DNA of 64,000 nucleotides from Metabacillus sp. KUDC1714 (GTDB lineage: Bacteria; Bacillota; Bacilli; Bacillales; Bacillaceae): NCBI RefSeq assembly GCF_014217835.1, contig NZ_CP055263.1:930001-994000 (forward strand), written 5' to 3'. Positions within the stretch are counted from its first letter, which is position 1, and the number at the start of each line of letters is the position of its first letter. A model generated the notes under the pieces. It searched no databases. It was not told the origin of the DNA and saw nothing but the letters and a program-made list of their open reading frames with translations. The translations under genes and the position numbers were made by a program. Below are positions 36,610-46,111 of this stretch, piece by piece.

Positions 36610-37053
36610 TTAGACTGGTTTAAAAGCTGTGACTGGTCCGAGTTCGTTTTTTATGTAATTCCGTACATTGGTTGGAAACCCATTTAGATTATTCTCATTA
36701 GTTACAAACGTAAGTACTAACTTTTCATGGTCAACATCTAAATAATCTTGTACTAACACTTTTCTAAGGTGAATTACTTCTTTAAGACCAACTGCTTCAT
36801 CATTGTTTATTACCTTTTCATCCAGTAGGATATCAATAATATCTTCATAACTTCCTGGATCTCTCATAATAAAGCCATCGATTATAGCATTCCCAACATC
36901 AAGAATAGTTTCAATGCTCATATGACAGATTCTTTCAAGAGCCGCTTTCTCAATAGCGCTAGTCCATTCATCTGCTTGACTTATAAAAAGATCTAACTGA
37001 TTTTCTAGAAAATTTAATTTGGCTTCAATTTGTTCTCGATCAACAAAGTACAT
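36610..37053 (-). CDS. yutE: YutE, HepT-like DUF86 family protein
   Basis: A 147-residue helical protein of the DUF86/HepT-like family. In HepT toxins the RX4HXY motif forms the RNase site; here the corresponding residues are Arg97 and Tyr104 with Gln102 in place of the His (LRKVLVQDYLD). The protein also stands alone, without the MNT-type nucleotidyltransferase antitoxin that partners HepT. It therefore looks like the non-toxin YutE branch. Start ATG has GGTGAAAACAA upstream. Function unknown. Confidence 0.85.
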   Translation of the reverse strand: MYFVDREQIEAKLNFLENQLDLFISQADEWTSAIEKAALERICHMSIETILDVGNAIIDGFIMRDPGSYEDIIDILLDEKVINNDEAVGLKEVIHLRKVLVQDYLDVDHEKLVLTFVTNENNLNGFPTNVRNYIKNELGPVTAFKPV

Positions 37054-37124
37054 TTGTTTTCACCATCCATTATCCTATTCTTAACTGGCATATCGGATTC
37101 GACTGACCGTTAAGATTCAATAAG

Positions 37125-38435
37125 TTATAAGAACGCAACTCTTTCTTTCTCTAACGTCCCAGGTTTTGCATAAAAGTATCCTTGCGCTAGGTCGACTCGA
37201 TTTCTTACTAGAACGTCTGCTTCTTCTTTTTTTTCTATTCCCTCTGCAACTACGAGTGAACCTGTTTCTTTCGCAATCAAAATTAATCCTTTTAGCATAG
37301 ATTCCTTTACTTTGTTTGTATCAATGTCTTGTATGACAGACCGATCAATTTTGATAATATCTGGTAGTAGTTCACTTATAGTATGAAGACTTGAATAACC
37401 AGCACCTGTATCATCTACAGCAATCCGAAATCCTTTTTGTCGCAATTGTTTAATGTTATCATGAAAAAACGTTAACCCCTCTATCGAATCCCGCTCTGTT
37501 ACTTCAAAAATAATTTTATTAGGTTTAATCTCTGGATAGTTCGTTAAAAGCTTATTAAGTGCAGGGATAAAGCGTTTGTTCCCTAATGTAAGTGGCGTGA
37601 AATTAATAAAAACATCATCTAAACAGCGAACTCGGTTAATCAACTTGAATGCTTTTTCTAACACTAATAACTCTAAATCGTAGTTTAAGTTTGATTGTCT
37701 TGCCAGGGAAAATAATTGCAGGGGGTTCTCAAGTACAGTTCCTTTTGGTCCCCTTGTTAAAACTTCCCACGCTTTAATTTTATTTGTAGACAAATCTATA
37801 ATTGGTTGTGCTAATAATGTAATTTCACGCTTTTGAATGATATCCCGCATCTCGATTAATGTTTCGATATACCGAGATTGGATCCGCTTTTCTGCCATTG
37901 CCACTGCTTGTTGTTGTGCTGTATAAAGAGCATCCTGTGTCGTGTAATGCAGCCTCTCTATAAACATATATCCAATATCAAATGTATGATTAAAATACGG
38001 GTATTTTGTATAAATCCATTTTTCTAACTTTGGTGTTAATGTCCTTAACATATTCTCAATCTGCATGACATTTTGTTTTTCGTCATTTATTTTAAGAAAA
38101 ATTGTCAATCCATCGCTATAATAATCATGAACAACAAGTAAATCATTACTATAAATTGAGTCCTCAAAAATATGTTTAAACCCTATTCTAAGTTCCTCTT
38201 TATACTCGTTTAGTTGATTAAGTTCAAGTTGTTGGGATAACTCTCGAAGATTTGAGGTAGAGATAACGACTACCGCGACCTGCTGACCATTTGACAGTGC
38301 ACGATAGACTCCTTCTAATACAGGGTCTCTGAGTACAAATTTTGGTGGGTAATAACGTAATTTGTGATGTGGTAAAAAAAGTTTATTCCACTTTTTAATT
38401 CTTCTGAATTGCATATCCCAAAAGCCACTGTTCAT
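37125..38435 (-). CDS. EAL-domain cyclic-di-GMP phosphodiesterase with degenerate GGDEF-like region
   Basis: A 436-residue soluble protein. Residues about 35-185 look like a degenerate GGDEF domain (the GGDEF site reads YYSDGL). The EAL domain (about 195-430) has the signature as EVLTR (Glu224) and retains the metal and catalytic residues in order: Asn278, Glu311 or 314, Asp341-Asp342, Lys362, Glu398 and Gln418. It could therefore hydrolyse cyclic di-GMP. No membrane helix or signal peptide is seen. It is an insertion relative to the B. subtilis yutE-yutD order. Expression control unknown. Confidence 0.85.
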   Translation of the reverse strand: MNSGFWDMQFRRIKKWNKLFLPHHKLRYYPPKFVLRDPVLEGVYRALSNGQQVAVVVISTSNLRELSQQLELNQLNEYKEELRIGFKHIFEDSIYSNDLLVVHDYYSDGLTIFLKINDEKQNVMQIENMLRTLTPKLEKWIYTKYPYFNHTFDIGYMFIERLHYTTQDALYTAQQQAVAMAEKRIQSRYIETLIEMRDIIQKREITLLAQPIIDLSTNKIKAWEVLTRGPKGTVLENPLQLFSLARQSNLNYDLELLVLEKAFKLINRVRCLDDVFINFTPLTLGNKRFIPALNKLLTNYPEIKPNKIIFEVTERDSIEGLTFFHDNIKQLRQKGFRIAVDDTGAGYSSLHTISELLPDIIKIDRSVIQDIDTNKVKESMLKGLILIAKETGSLVVAEGIEKKEEADVLVRNRVDLAQGYFYAKPGTLEKERVAFL

Positions 38436-38703
38436 GAATACTCAACCCTTCTGGTAGACACCGTTTACGTAATCATATTTTAACACAATTATGGAAATTT
38501 CGACTAATTTCATGGAAAATTAATTTTGAACTCTGGTTTCCTTTTATTTTTATTTTTATTTAAAAAATTACATTCAATTTGTTATGATGTACTTATCTTT
38601 TAATTGAAAGTTGTACATGATTCTTGGAAGTAAGTCTGAAGAATCTCTCAATGTATGTTTTATGTGCCAAAACGAAATGATCAACTTAAAAGGAGAGATA
38701 CTC

Positions 38704-38970
38704 ATGTCTGAACGCTTTTTTTTATACGATGATACAGTAGATACGAAAACGAGATTTGTGAGTTTTATGGGAGAAAATCAACGATTTGACCTAGCAATTA
38801 TTCAAAGTGATCGATACTATGGCAAACAGATTGTTCTCGATATCCAAAGTAATCGATTCGCAATAATTGGCGAGGATGATCTAAAAGAACCAGGATATTT
38901 AGAATTTGCCTATAAGCTAGGTGAAGAGGATGCTGAGGAATTACGTGACTTTTTATATCAACTTGTTTAA
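38704..38970 (+). CDS. DUF3055-like small conserved protein
   Basis: An 88-residue soluble, acidic protein (MSERFFLYDDTVDTKTRF start; YGKQIVLDIQSNRFAIIGEDDL in the middle). It resembles the DUF3055 family of uncharacterised Bacillus proteins. The frame extends upstream to 38611, but AAAAGGAGAG lies eight bases before the ATG at 38704 and the upstream part does not resemble relatives. It stands alone, divergent from the EAL gene and convergent with yutD. Family assignment is from pattern memory. Confidence 0.65.
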   Translation: MSERFFLYDDTVDTKTRFVSFMGENQRFDLAIIQSDRYYGKQIVLDIQSNRFAIIGEDDLKEPGYLEFAYKLGEEDAEELRDFLYQLV

Positions 38971-38990
38971 TTTGTCATTTCCCCTCAAGG

Positions 38991-39013
38991 AAAACGTGGC
39001 TTAGCCACGTTTT
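38991..39013. terminator. Bidirectional terminator between the DUF3055-like gene and yutD
   Basis: AAAACGTGGC pairs with GCCACGTTTT around a three-base loop, followed by ATTTTTTT on the plus strand. Confidence 0.85.
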
Positions 39014-39287
39014 ATTTTTTTAACTTTTTCAATACAAAATAAGCACAACCAAAATTGCAATACTCAAAAATATATTCATCCAGTGTGCTTATCTTGGTGT
39101 CATAGGATGCCTTTTGGTTTTGATCATCAAAGAAGCCACGCAACCTTAGCTGATTATATCCCCAATCCCCAACAATAAAGTCATATTTATTTAAGATATC
39201 GCTGTATCTTTCTTTAAATGCATCTTCATTAAAACCACTTTTTTCTTCTTTTACTAATTCAAAACATTGGTTCTGAACACAAATCAT
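39012..39287 (-). CDS. yutD: YutD family (DUF1027) protein
   Basis: A 91-residue soluble protein with the strongly conserved core YDFIVGDWGYNQLRLRGF and the C-terminal YIFEYCNFGCAYFVLKK, which together identify YutD/DUF1027. Function unknown. Two Cys (CNFGC) near the C-terminus are conserved in the family. Start ATG has ATGAGGTGAATTATA upstream. It is divergent from yutC, as in B. subtilis. Confidence 0.9.
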   Translation of the reverse strand: MICVQNQCFELVKEEKSGFNEDAFKERYSDILNKYDFIVGDWGYNQLRLRGFFDDQNQKASYDTKISTLDEYIFEYCNFGCAYFVLKKLKK

Positions 39288-39403
39288 TATAATTCACCTC
39301 ATCATATTCCTTATTCTTATAATAATCTAATCATACCCAACCATCAATTACTAAGAAAGTTTCTATTATCTTTGGTCATCCTAATGTTGAGGAGGTGCTA
39401 ATA

Positions 39404-40093
39404 GTGATAAAAACGAAATTAGCGATTAGTGTTGTTGGTTTATCTCTATTAACTGCTTGTCAGTATGGCGCTGAAGAGGATGCTCAATTTTTACATGAAA
39501 GTGGTAATACAATAAATGTACAGGATCGAACCGACCTTTACAATGAGGAAGGTCATACAAATTTAAATAATAGCAAATCAGCCAACTTTGGATATGTACG
39601 TCATCAAAAAAGTGGCATTGCACAGGATGTAACGTTTAACCGAACTCCAGGCTTAGATAGAGAGCAAGCTGCAAACACGATTAGCAGCTTAATTGTCCAG
39701 TTACCAAATGTAGAAGATGTTGCGACACTAGTCACCGATGAAGAAGTATTGGTTGCCTATGAGACAGATTCTGATAATCGCTTTGAAACAGCGGACCAAG
39801 TTAAGAAAACCGCTTCATCTGCAGTCCCAAGGTATTACCACGTCTATGTATCAGATGAAGTGAATATGATTCAACAAATTGAAGCATTTAGTCCTTTGGA
39901 TTCCAATAGTCGCGATATTGACCAAATTTTAAACAAGACAATAAAAGAAATGTTAAAATCACCGCAAGGGCGTGCCTTAAATAAGGGTGAAAATGAAAAT
40001 GGAGAAGGCTACGGTGAAATGAATGAAGAACTAGATGATGATATGAAGGATAACTATGAAAAGACAAGATTTAATAAGAAGACAAAAGAATAA
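39404..40093 (+). CDS. yutC: YutC, YhcN/YlaJ-family sporulation lipoprotein
   Basis: A 229-residue lipoprotein: signal peptide ending in the lipobox LLTAC (lipidated Cys19), then an acidic linker and a YhcN/YlaJ domain at about 65-165 (REQAANTISSLIVQLPNVEDV, then RYYHVYVSD). The C-terminal 40 residues are Glu/Asp/Lys-rich and disordered. Family members are often spore-associated lipoproteins. GTG at 39404 has GAGGAGGTGCTAATA upstream and is preferred to GTG at 39395, which overlaps that site. Ends in a terminator shared with lipA. Confidence 0.85.
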   Translation: MIKTKLAISVVGLSLLTACQYGAEEDAQFLHESGNTINVQDRTDLYNEEGHTNLNNSKSANFGYVRHQKSGIAQDVTFNRTPGLDREQAANTISSLIVQLPNVEDVATLVTDEEVLVAYETDSDNRFETADQVKKTASSAVPRYYHVYVSDEVNMIQQIEAFSPLDSNSRDIDQILNKTIKEMLKSPQGRALNKGENENGEGYGEMNEELDDDMKDNYEKTRFNKKTKE

Positions 40094-40096
40094 CTA

Positions 40097-40131
40097 CAAA
40101 AAAGGAAGAGTGAATACCTCTTCCTTTTTTT
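40097..40131. terminator. Bidirectional terminator between yutC and lipA
   Basis: AAAAAAGGAAGAG pairs with CTCTTCCTTTTTT around a seven-base loop; the genes converge on it. Confidence 0.9.
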
Positions 40132-40154
40132 GTAAAACGTAGTCTGAATACTGT

Positions 40155-41051
40155 TTAAGCTTGTGCTTGTTTTTGCTTTGCAGCAGCATTAACTTGCTCG
40201 TCTGCATGGTAAGAAGAACGTACAAGAGGACCTGCTTCGCAATGGCTGAAGCCCTTACTTATAGCAATTTCACGTAGTTCTGCAAATTCGTCTGGATGAT
40301 AATATTTTTGTACCTTTAAGTGTTTTTTGGTTGGCTGTAGATATTGACCAATTGTCATAATGTCAACATTATTTGCTCTTAAATCATCCATTGTCTCAAT
40401 GATCTGTTCCTTCGTCTCGCCTAATCCAATCATTAAGCTAGATTTGGTAGGAATGTCTGGTTGCATTTCTTTTGCACGTTTTAGGAACTCTAATGATCTG
40501 TCATATTTAGCACGTGCACGTACTCTTGGAGTAAGCTCACGAACAGTTTCTATATTATGATTTAAAATATCAGGCTTTGCGTCCATTAAGGTTTTAAGGT
40601 TTTCATAAACCCCACCCATATCTGAAGGTAGAACCTCAATGGAAGTAAATGGGCTTTTACGGCGAATGGCACGGACAGTTTCAGCAAATACTTTTGCACC
40701 ACCATCCTTTAAATCATCACGAGCAACTGCGGTAACAACTGCGTGCTTTAGATTCATTAACGTAACAGAGTCTGCAACACGTTCTGGTTCTGCTAAATCA
40801 AGTTCTGTAGGAAGCCCTGTTTTAACAGCACAGAAACGGCATGCACGGGTGCAAGTATCACCTAGGATCATAAATGTTGCTGTTCTACGAACTGCCCAAC
40901 ATTCATGTATGTTTGGACATTTTGCTTCCTCACAAACGGTATGAAGATTTTTTTCTCTCATAAGTTTCTTTAAATCAGTATAATTTTCATTTGTATTTAA
41001 TTTTATTTTTAACCATTCTGGCTTACGTAAATATTCTTCCTTTTTCGCCAT
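40155..41051 (-). CDS. lipA: Lipoyl synthase
   Basis: A 298-residue radical-SAM enzyme that inserts two sulfur atoms into protein-bound octanoyl groups. It has both cluster motifs: CX4CX5C at Cys40, Cys45 and Cys51 (auxiliary cluster) and CX3CX2C at Cys67, Cys71 and Cys74 (SAM cluster). The C-terminal SYHADEQV motif with the essential Arg-Ser-Ser is present. ATG at 41051 follows GGAGATGAATCTG and gives the MAKKE start of B. subtilis LipA (YutB). Divergent from lytH. It depends on the iron-sulfur machinery found elsewhere in the window. Confidence 0.97.
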   Translation of the reverse strand: MAKKEEYLRKPEWLKIKLNTNENYTDLKKLMREKNLHTVCEEAKCPNIHECWAVRRTATFMILGDTCTRACRFCAVKTGLPTELDLAEPERVADSVTLMNLKHAVVTAVARDDLKDGGAKVFAETVRAIRRKSPFTSIEVLPSDMGGVYENLKTLMDAKPDILNHNIETVRELTPRVRARAKYDRSLEFLKRAKEMQPDIPTKSSLMIGLGETKEQIIETMDDLRANNVDIMTIGQYLQPTKKHLKVQKYYHPDEFAELREIAISKGFSHCEAGPLVRSSYHADEQVNAAAKQKQAQA

Positions 41052-41336
41052 CAGATTCATCTCCAGTTATGTAATCTAAAATATAATTTTTACGTTTTCT
41101 CTTTAAGTTTTTTATATCCGTATCCACTTTAACATATGACACCCGAGCGGACAAGGGAAAGGGCCTTTTGCAATTTCTAACATTTTCTATTAATGAAAAA
41201 CCAATTGAAAACCAAACTATTAAGAGAAACTTCCCTTTTGGCAGGTCTATCCCTTTTATGACAGTAAGCGGAATAGAACAGGTAAAACTGCCAGTTAATG
41301 CGGAATACATGAAATGGCTGAAAGGAGCTCATTACT

Positions 41337-42326
41337 GTGCGCAAAGTTCTATGTTCCATTATTATCTTTATGGTGATTAGTTTTTCAGCTCAATCTTTAG
41401 CTTTTGGTGCTGAAACTGATCAAAATCAAGAATACCAAAAGCTAATGAGCTTATATAAAAAGACAGAAACTGTAACAAATATACCTTGGTACGTATTAGC
41501 GTCCATTGATCAATATGAGAGAAATGTTCGCCATTCCCGCAATGATATCCCCAAAGCCGAGGGATTAATTGAGATATATTTCAAGCCAGAGGTTTGGAGT
41601 GGTCCTCTTAATCCTAACAAAGAAGATCAAAACCCTATAACTATCGGGTTGTTTGAAGGAATTGGTGAAGACGGTAATGGCGATAAACGTGCTGATCCTA
41701 AAAATGACGAAGATATCCTTTATTCATTTGCACATTTTCTACAATCATATGGGACGGATATTGAAAACCTAAAAATTGGCTTATGGGATTATTATCAACG
41801 TGATAAGGCAGTAGGACTTATTTTAGGTCATATGAAATTGTATAAAAAGTATGGCCGATTAGATTTAGATAAACACGCATTTCCTGTCCCTCTTAACCAT
41901 AATTATAGCTACAATAACACTTGGGGTGATGCTCGAGGTTGGGGGGGGCGACGTATTCATGAAGGAACAGACATATTTGCTAATTACGGGGTTCCTGTAC
42001 GGGCTACATGTTTTGGCGTTATTGAAATGAAGGGCTGGAACCGATATGGCGGCTGGAGAGTTGGGATTAGAGATATTGATAATACGTATCACTATTTCGC
42101 TCATTTAAATGGTTTCGCTGACGGTCTTCAAACTGGACAGATTGTTGAACCAGGACAACTAATCGGTTCAGTCGGAAGCTCAGGCTACGGACCTCCAGGT
42201 ACTGCAGGGAAATTCCCTCCACACCTACATTACGGTCTTTATAAGGATAATGGGAGAACCGAGTGGTCATTTGACCCTTATCCACATTTAAAAGCATGGG
42301 AGCGTGCTGAGAGAAATAAGAGATAA
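41337..42326 (+). CDS. lytH: LytH-type peptidoglycan L-alanine-D-glutamate endopeptidase (M23)
   Basis: A 329-residue exported M23 metallopeptidase. A signal peptide covers about residues 1-24; the middle domain (about 30-180) is of the LytH type; the C-terminal zinc peptidase has HEGTD (His208, Asp212) and HLH (His296, His298). LytH cleaves side chains in spore cortex peptidoglycan to leave single L-Ala residues, made late in sporulation under SigmaK in B. subtilis. GTG start with GAAAGGAGCTCATTACT upstream. No SigmaK promoter was confidently seen. Corresponds to yunA. Confidence 0.92.
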   Translation: MRKVLCSIIIFMVISFSAQSLAFGAETDQNQEYQKLMSLYKKTETVTNIPWYVLASIDQYERNVRHSRNDIPKAEGLIEIYFKPEVWSGPLNPNKEDQNPITIGLFEGIGEDGNGDKRADPKNDEDILYSFAHFLQSYGTDIENLKIGLWDYYQRDKAVGLILGHMKLYKKYGRLDLDKHAFPVPLNHNYSYNNTWGDARGWGGRRIHEGTDIFANYGVPVRATCFGVIEMKGWNRYGGWRVGIRDIDNTYHYFAHLNGFADGLQTGQIVEPGQLIGSVGSSGYGPPGTAGKFPPHLHYGLYKDNGRTEWSFDPYPHLKAWERAERNKR

Positions 42327-42340
42327 TTTTCACAAAAAAA

Positions 42341-42372
42341 ATAATAGGCTGACATTAATGTCAGCCTATTAT
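42341..42372. terminator. Bidirectional terminator between lytH and the NSS small subunit
   Basis: Fifteen-bp perfect stem (ATAATAGGCTGACAT and complement) with a two-base loop, preceded by eight A (a U-run for minus-strand transcripts). Confidence 0.85.
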
Positions 42373-42378
42373 TTGCAA

Positions 42379-42486
42379 TTATTTACTTTGCTTTGCCTTT
42401 ACGACTGCATTTGTAATACTTGCAGCTAAGCCTCCCCAAACAACCACAATACCGATTACCATCATTGTAATAGCAGATGCACTCAT
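42379..42486 (-). CDS. Small subunit of methionine/alanine-type NSS importer (35 residues)
   Basis: A 35-residue single-helix membrane protein: MSASAITMMVIGIVVVWGG, then AASITNAVVKAKQSK. It matches the MetS-like small subunits that accompany NSS-family methionine/alanine importers (MetP-MetS in Corynebacterium). Its ATG overlaps the transporter's stop by one base (TAATG), with GGAGGTTTCTCG upstream, so the two are translationally coupled. It is too short for most gene finders. Confidence 0.85.
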   Translation of the reverse strand: MSASAITMMVIGIVVVWGGLAASITNAVVKAKQSK

Positions 42487-43997
42487 TATCGAGAAACCTC
42501 CTTATTTGACGAAGCTAATGATTCTTCCTTCTTTTTACGCCCGATTGAGAATAGTACACCTACAAAGATTGCACCTAATGCAACTGTCCATCCCCAATTG
42601 AATAAGAATTCACGTGGATACTCACCGTATTCACTTGTTAAATTTGTTCTTAAATTATCGAACATCATATAACCTAAAACGATTGGTGTAATAACACTTA
42701 AACAAATTCTCCACCAAGTTCCAATTTGAATATCAGATAAATCATTTGCATGTTTTTGAATGTTTTTCAATTCCTTAGCAAACCAAGCAATAGCTAACAC
42801 TTCAATTAAGCCAGCTAATGTTACACCGAATGTGTTGATAAAGTAATCAACTGAATCAAGGAAGTATAGTCCGCCTCTAGTTGCAAATAATAATGAAGCA
42901 ATAGCTGCTAAACCGCCACCGATTGCAACAGCTTTTGTACGAGAAATGTTAAATTTCTCCTGAATACCAGCAACATATGTTTCAATAATTGATATTAATG
43001 ATGTTAAACCAGCTAATATTAATGAACCGAAGAATAAAAATCCAAATAGACCGTTAAAAGCTGGAAATTCATTAATAATCTGCGGGAATACAACAAATGC
43101 TAAGCCAACGCCAGAAGAAACTACTTCTGCTACAGGCACACCTTGTTGTGCTGCCATGAATCCTAAGGCACTAAATACTCCGATCCCTGCAAGAACTTCA
43201 AATGCTGAGTTACCGAAACCTGTGATAAATGCATTATTTGTAATATCAGATTTTTTCGGTAGATAACTTGAATAAGTAATCATAATCGCAAATGCAATTG
43301 ATAAACTGAAGAAAATTTGACCGTAAGCTGCAACCCAAACTTTACCGTCTAGGATTTTACTCCAATCAGGTTTAAAGAATGCCTCTAAGCCTTGTGCTGC
43401 ACCATCAAGTGTAAGTGCACGAATAACAATGATTGTAAACATAATCACTAATACTGGAATGAAAACTTTATTTACAGCTTCAATTCCTCTTTTAACTCCC
43501 GCAAATAGTACACCCAAAGTAACTACCCAAACAAGAATTAATGGAATTAATACGCCTGGTACTAATCCACCGAAATCACCAGGAGTTTCAGCTAATTTTA
43601 AATATTCACCAAAAAGGAATCCTTCTGTATCACTACCCCAGTTTTGATTGAATGAAAAAATAGAATAGGATGATGCCCAAGCGATGATAACTGGGTAATA
43701 ACAAGAAATAACAAATGATATAGCTAATTGCCACCAACCAAGCCATTCTTTCCCTTTGCTTAATTTTGCAAATGTCATCGGAGCAGAACTGCGATATTTA
43801 TGTCCTAATGTAAACTCCATAACTAGTAATGGGATACCAGCAGTTAATAAAGCAAATAAATATGGTAGGAAGAACGCTCCTCCTCCATTTTCATAGGCTG
43901 TTGCTGGGAAACGCCAAATATTACCTAAACCAACTGCAGAACCAACGGCTGCTAGAATAAAGCCTGCCCTTGTCCCCCACTGTGGACGATTTTCCAT
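42486..43997 (-). CDS. NSS-family sodium-dependent amino acid transporter
   Basis: A 503-residue membrane protein with about 11-12 helices of the neurotransmitter:sodium symporter family (LeuT fold). The N-terminal signature is clear: WGTRAGFILAAVGSAVGLGN at 7-26 followed by IWRFP, which form the sodium and substrate site of helix 1. With the overlapping 35-residue subunit it most resembles methionine/alanine importers; exact substrate is inferred. ATG at 43997 is chosen over 44042 because AAAAGGGGGAAATTTTG precedes it. I see no riboswitch upstream. Confidence 0.9.
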   Translation of the reverse strand: MENRPQWGTRAGFILAAVGSAVGLGNIWRFPATAYENGGGAFFLPYLFALLTAGIPLLVMEFTLGHKYRSSAPMTFAKLSKGKEWLGWWQLAISFVISCYYPVIIAWASSYSIFSFNQNWGSDTEGFLFGEYLKLAETPGDFGGLVPGVLIPLILVWVVTLGVLFAGVKRGIEAVNKVFIPVLVIMFTIIVIRALTLDGAAQGLEAFFKPDWSKILDGKVWVAAYGQIFFSLSIAFAIMITYSSYLPKKSDITNNAFITGFGNSAFEVLAGIGVFSALGFMAAQQGVPVAEVVSSGVGLAFVVFPQIINEFPAFNGLFGFLFFGSLILAGLTSLISIIETYVAGIQEKFNISRTKAVAIGGGLAAIASLLFATRGGLYFLDSVDYFINTFGVTLAGLIEVLAIAWFAKELKNIQKHANDLSDIQIGTWWRICLSVITPIVLGYMMFDNLRTNLTSEYGEYPREFLFNWGWTVALGAIFVGVLFSIGRKKKEESLASSNKEVSR

Positions 43998-44430
43998 CAA
44001 AATTTCCCCCTTTTCAAATAGCACCTTTAAATATGGAAACAATTTGAAATTATATAATTTTCTGATTATTTACTATAATCTATACATAGTATAAATGGAC
44101 TTTATTCCTATGTCTATAAAAAAATATCAAAAAAATCATTTTAATATAATATATTCAGAACTTTCCAATTTTCATAAACAAAATATGGATATATCATATT
44201 TAAATAATATTTTTAATTTCAATTTTAACTTTTTCTTTGGTTTATTACCTTATTAAAGAAACTACTTATTAGGAATAGCTACATAATATTTTTCACTTTT
44301 TAAACATCCATATCAAATAGTAATATTAATATATCTTCCCTCAGCATACAAAACTATTATTTAATAGTATAATTTGGTAATTATTAGAAAAAAAGAGATA
44401 TAGGCTTGAGCCTATACCCTTTTCATTTGT
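43998..44430. other. AT-rich region between the NSS transporter and the lysine-riboswitch transporter
   Basis: About 430 bases, extremely AT-rich, holding the unplaced promoter of the NSS gene and the terminator of the next transporter (near 44400). No open frame or conserved RNA is seen. Confidence 0.5.
44390..44422 (-). terminator. Terminator of the NhaC-family transporter
   Basis: On the minus strand TATAGGCT pairs with AGCCTATA over a CA loop, followed by TCTCTTTTTTT. Confidence 0.7.
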
Positions 44431-45981
44431 TTATGCAGCTTTCGTTCTTTTGGAAAAAAAGAAAATAAAACCGATTAACAACAGAATCACAACAGCCAAA
44501 CCTGCTATACCATTCCCTGTTACACCTAAAACAAGGTAGCCAATTGTGGCAAAACCACCACCAATTAAAGCATATGGCAGCTGTGTCATGACATGGTCAA
44601 TATGATGACTTCCTGCTCCTGTTGATGAAAGAATTGTGGTATCAGAAATTGGTGAGCAATGATCCCCTAACACTGATCCTGCAAGTACAGCAGCCATTGC
44701 TGGTAATAACATATTAATATCTGTTGCAGCTGTGATTTCGGCTGCAATTGGTAGCATGATGCCAAATGTACCCCAAGATGTACCAGTAGCAAATGCCATA
44801 AATCCACCTAAAAGGAAAAGAATAACCGGCAGGTAGGCGACATTCATATTCGATTTCTCGACTAAACTAGCTAAGTATTCCCCTGTTTCTAATTGACCAA
44901 TTAAATCTACAATTACCCAAGCAAACATAAGAATATAAATAGCAGGTAGCATTGATTTTATGCCTTCTTTTACAGCTAACGGAAAATAGCTAGCCTTAAT
45001 GCCCCTAATAAAAAATAATAAAATTGTTACAGCTAGACCAAATAGTCCACCATATAAAAGCGAAGCAGATACATCTGTGTTTTCAAAAATAGTAAAGATC
45101 GTTGCTCCTGTTTTGTCTTCAATCGTTGTGTAGCCGGTAATAAGCATAGATGCTACTGTACCCACAATTAAAGCAAGAATTGGCCATACAAGATTCCCGA
45201 TCGTACCTTTGTCACTTGTTGGTAGATCCTCTTTTACATCACCTAGAGATTCTTTAGCTGGATCAACAACTTGTCCAGTTTTAATCGCACGCTCTTCATG
45301 TACCTTCATACTTCCTAAATTTATGTTGAAATAGGCAACGGCAAAAACGAGAACCAATGCAGCAAAAACGTAATAATTCATTGGAACCATTGTCATGAAC
45401 GCACCTAAAGGAGTAAATTCAGTGACACCATGTGTCGCAAAAATTGTAGCAAGCATGGCAATAATATAAGCTCCCCAACTTGAGATTGGTGAAATAACGC
45501 ATACTGGTGCAGAGGTGGAATCAATGATATATGCTAGCTTTGCACGAGAAACCTTTTGGCGATCAGTAATCGGACGACTCACTTGACCAACCGCAAGAGC
45601 ATTAAAATAATCATCGATAAAGATTAACATCCCTAATAATGCTGCGGTAAATTGAGCACCAGCACGTGTTTTCACACGCTTTTCTGCCCATTCACCAAAG
45701 GCTCTGCTTCCACCTGAAATAGAAATTAGAGCTGTGACGACACCTAAAATAAGTAAGAAAAATAAGATGTACACATTCCAAGTATTAAGCTCACCATCTG
45801 AAATGAAAATAGCCTTAACCGCTTCAAAAATAGTAACTCCAGTCTTAACGATTGAGAAATTTGTGATTAATAATGCTGCTGAAAGAATTCCTACTCCGAG
45901 GGAAAGTAATACTCTTCTCGTTAATATAACCATTAAGATGGCTAAAAGAGGAGGAATAATTGAATAAATAGTGCCTGACAT
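44431..45981 (-). CDS. NhaC-family transporter, predicted lysine permease (LysW-type)
   Basis: A 516-residue polytopic membrane protein with about 12 helices of the NhaC antiporter superfamily (FIDDYFNALAVGQVSRP and STSAPVCVISPISSWG segments at about 118-180; GDHCSPISDTTILSSTGA near 455-472). Alone, the sequence would be called a Na+/H+ antiporter. A lysine riboswitch upstream argues for lysine transport, as predicted for the LysW subgroup. The start ATG follows GGGAGGCTTAACACAAC. The regulatory link is an inference from the RNA. Ends in its own terminator. Confidence 0.88.
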   Translation of the reverse strand: MSGTIYSIIPPLLAILMVILTRRVLLSLGVGILSAALLITNFSIVKTGVTIFEAVKAIFISDGELNTWNVYILFFLLILGVVTALISISGGSRAFGEWAEKRVKTRAGAQFTAALLGMLIFIDDYFNALAVGQVSRPITDRQKVSRAKLAYIIDSTSAPVCVISPISSWGAYIIAMLATIFATHGVTEFTPLGAFMTMVPMNYYVFAALVLVFAVAYFNINLGSMKVHEERAIKTGQVVDPAKESLGDVKEDLPTSDKGTIGNLVWPILALIVGTVASMLITGYTTIEDKTGATIFTIFENTDVSASLLYGGLFGLAVTILLFFIRGIKASYFPLAVKEGIKSMLPAIYILMFAWVIVDLIGQLETGEYLASLVEKSNMNVAYLPVILFLLGGFMAFATGTSWGTFGIMLPIAAEITAATDINMLLPAMAAVLAGSVLGDHCSPISDTTILSSTGAGSHHIDHVMTQLPYALIGGGFATIGYLVLGVTGNGIAGLAVVILLLIGFIFFFSKRTKAA

Positions 45982-46111
45982 GTTGTGTTAAGCCTCCCTA
46001 GATTATTAATAGTTTGGAAGGTTCTATTGACGATGCAAGGATAAAATTAGCTATTAGTAAATAACTAATTTTCAACGTCCTTTCTGTGTATTTTGTAAAA
46101 AAATGCACACA

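Noticed and set aside
36610..37053. Toxin-antitoxin module HepT/MNT
   Set aside because: The antitoxin gene is absent and the catalytic His of HepT is replaced by Gln.
41023..41310. Minus-strand 95-residue frame upstream of lipA
   Set aside because: Overlaps the lipA start and the lipA-lytH divergent region, has no ribosome-binding site and an unlikely composition.
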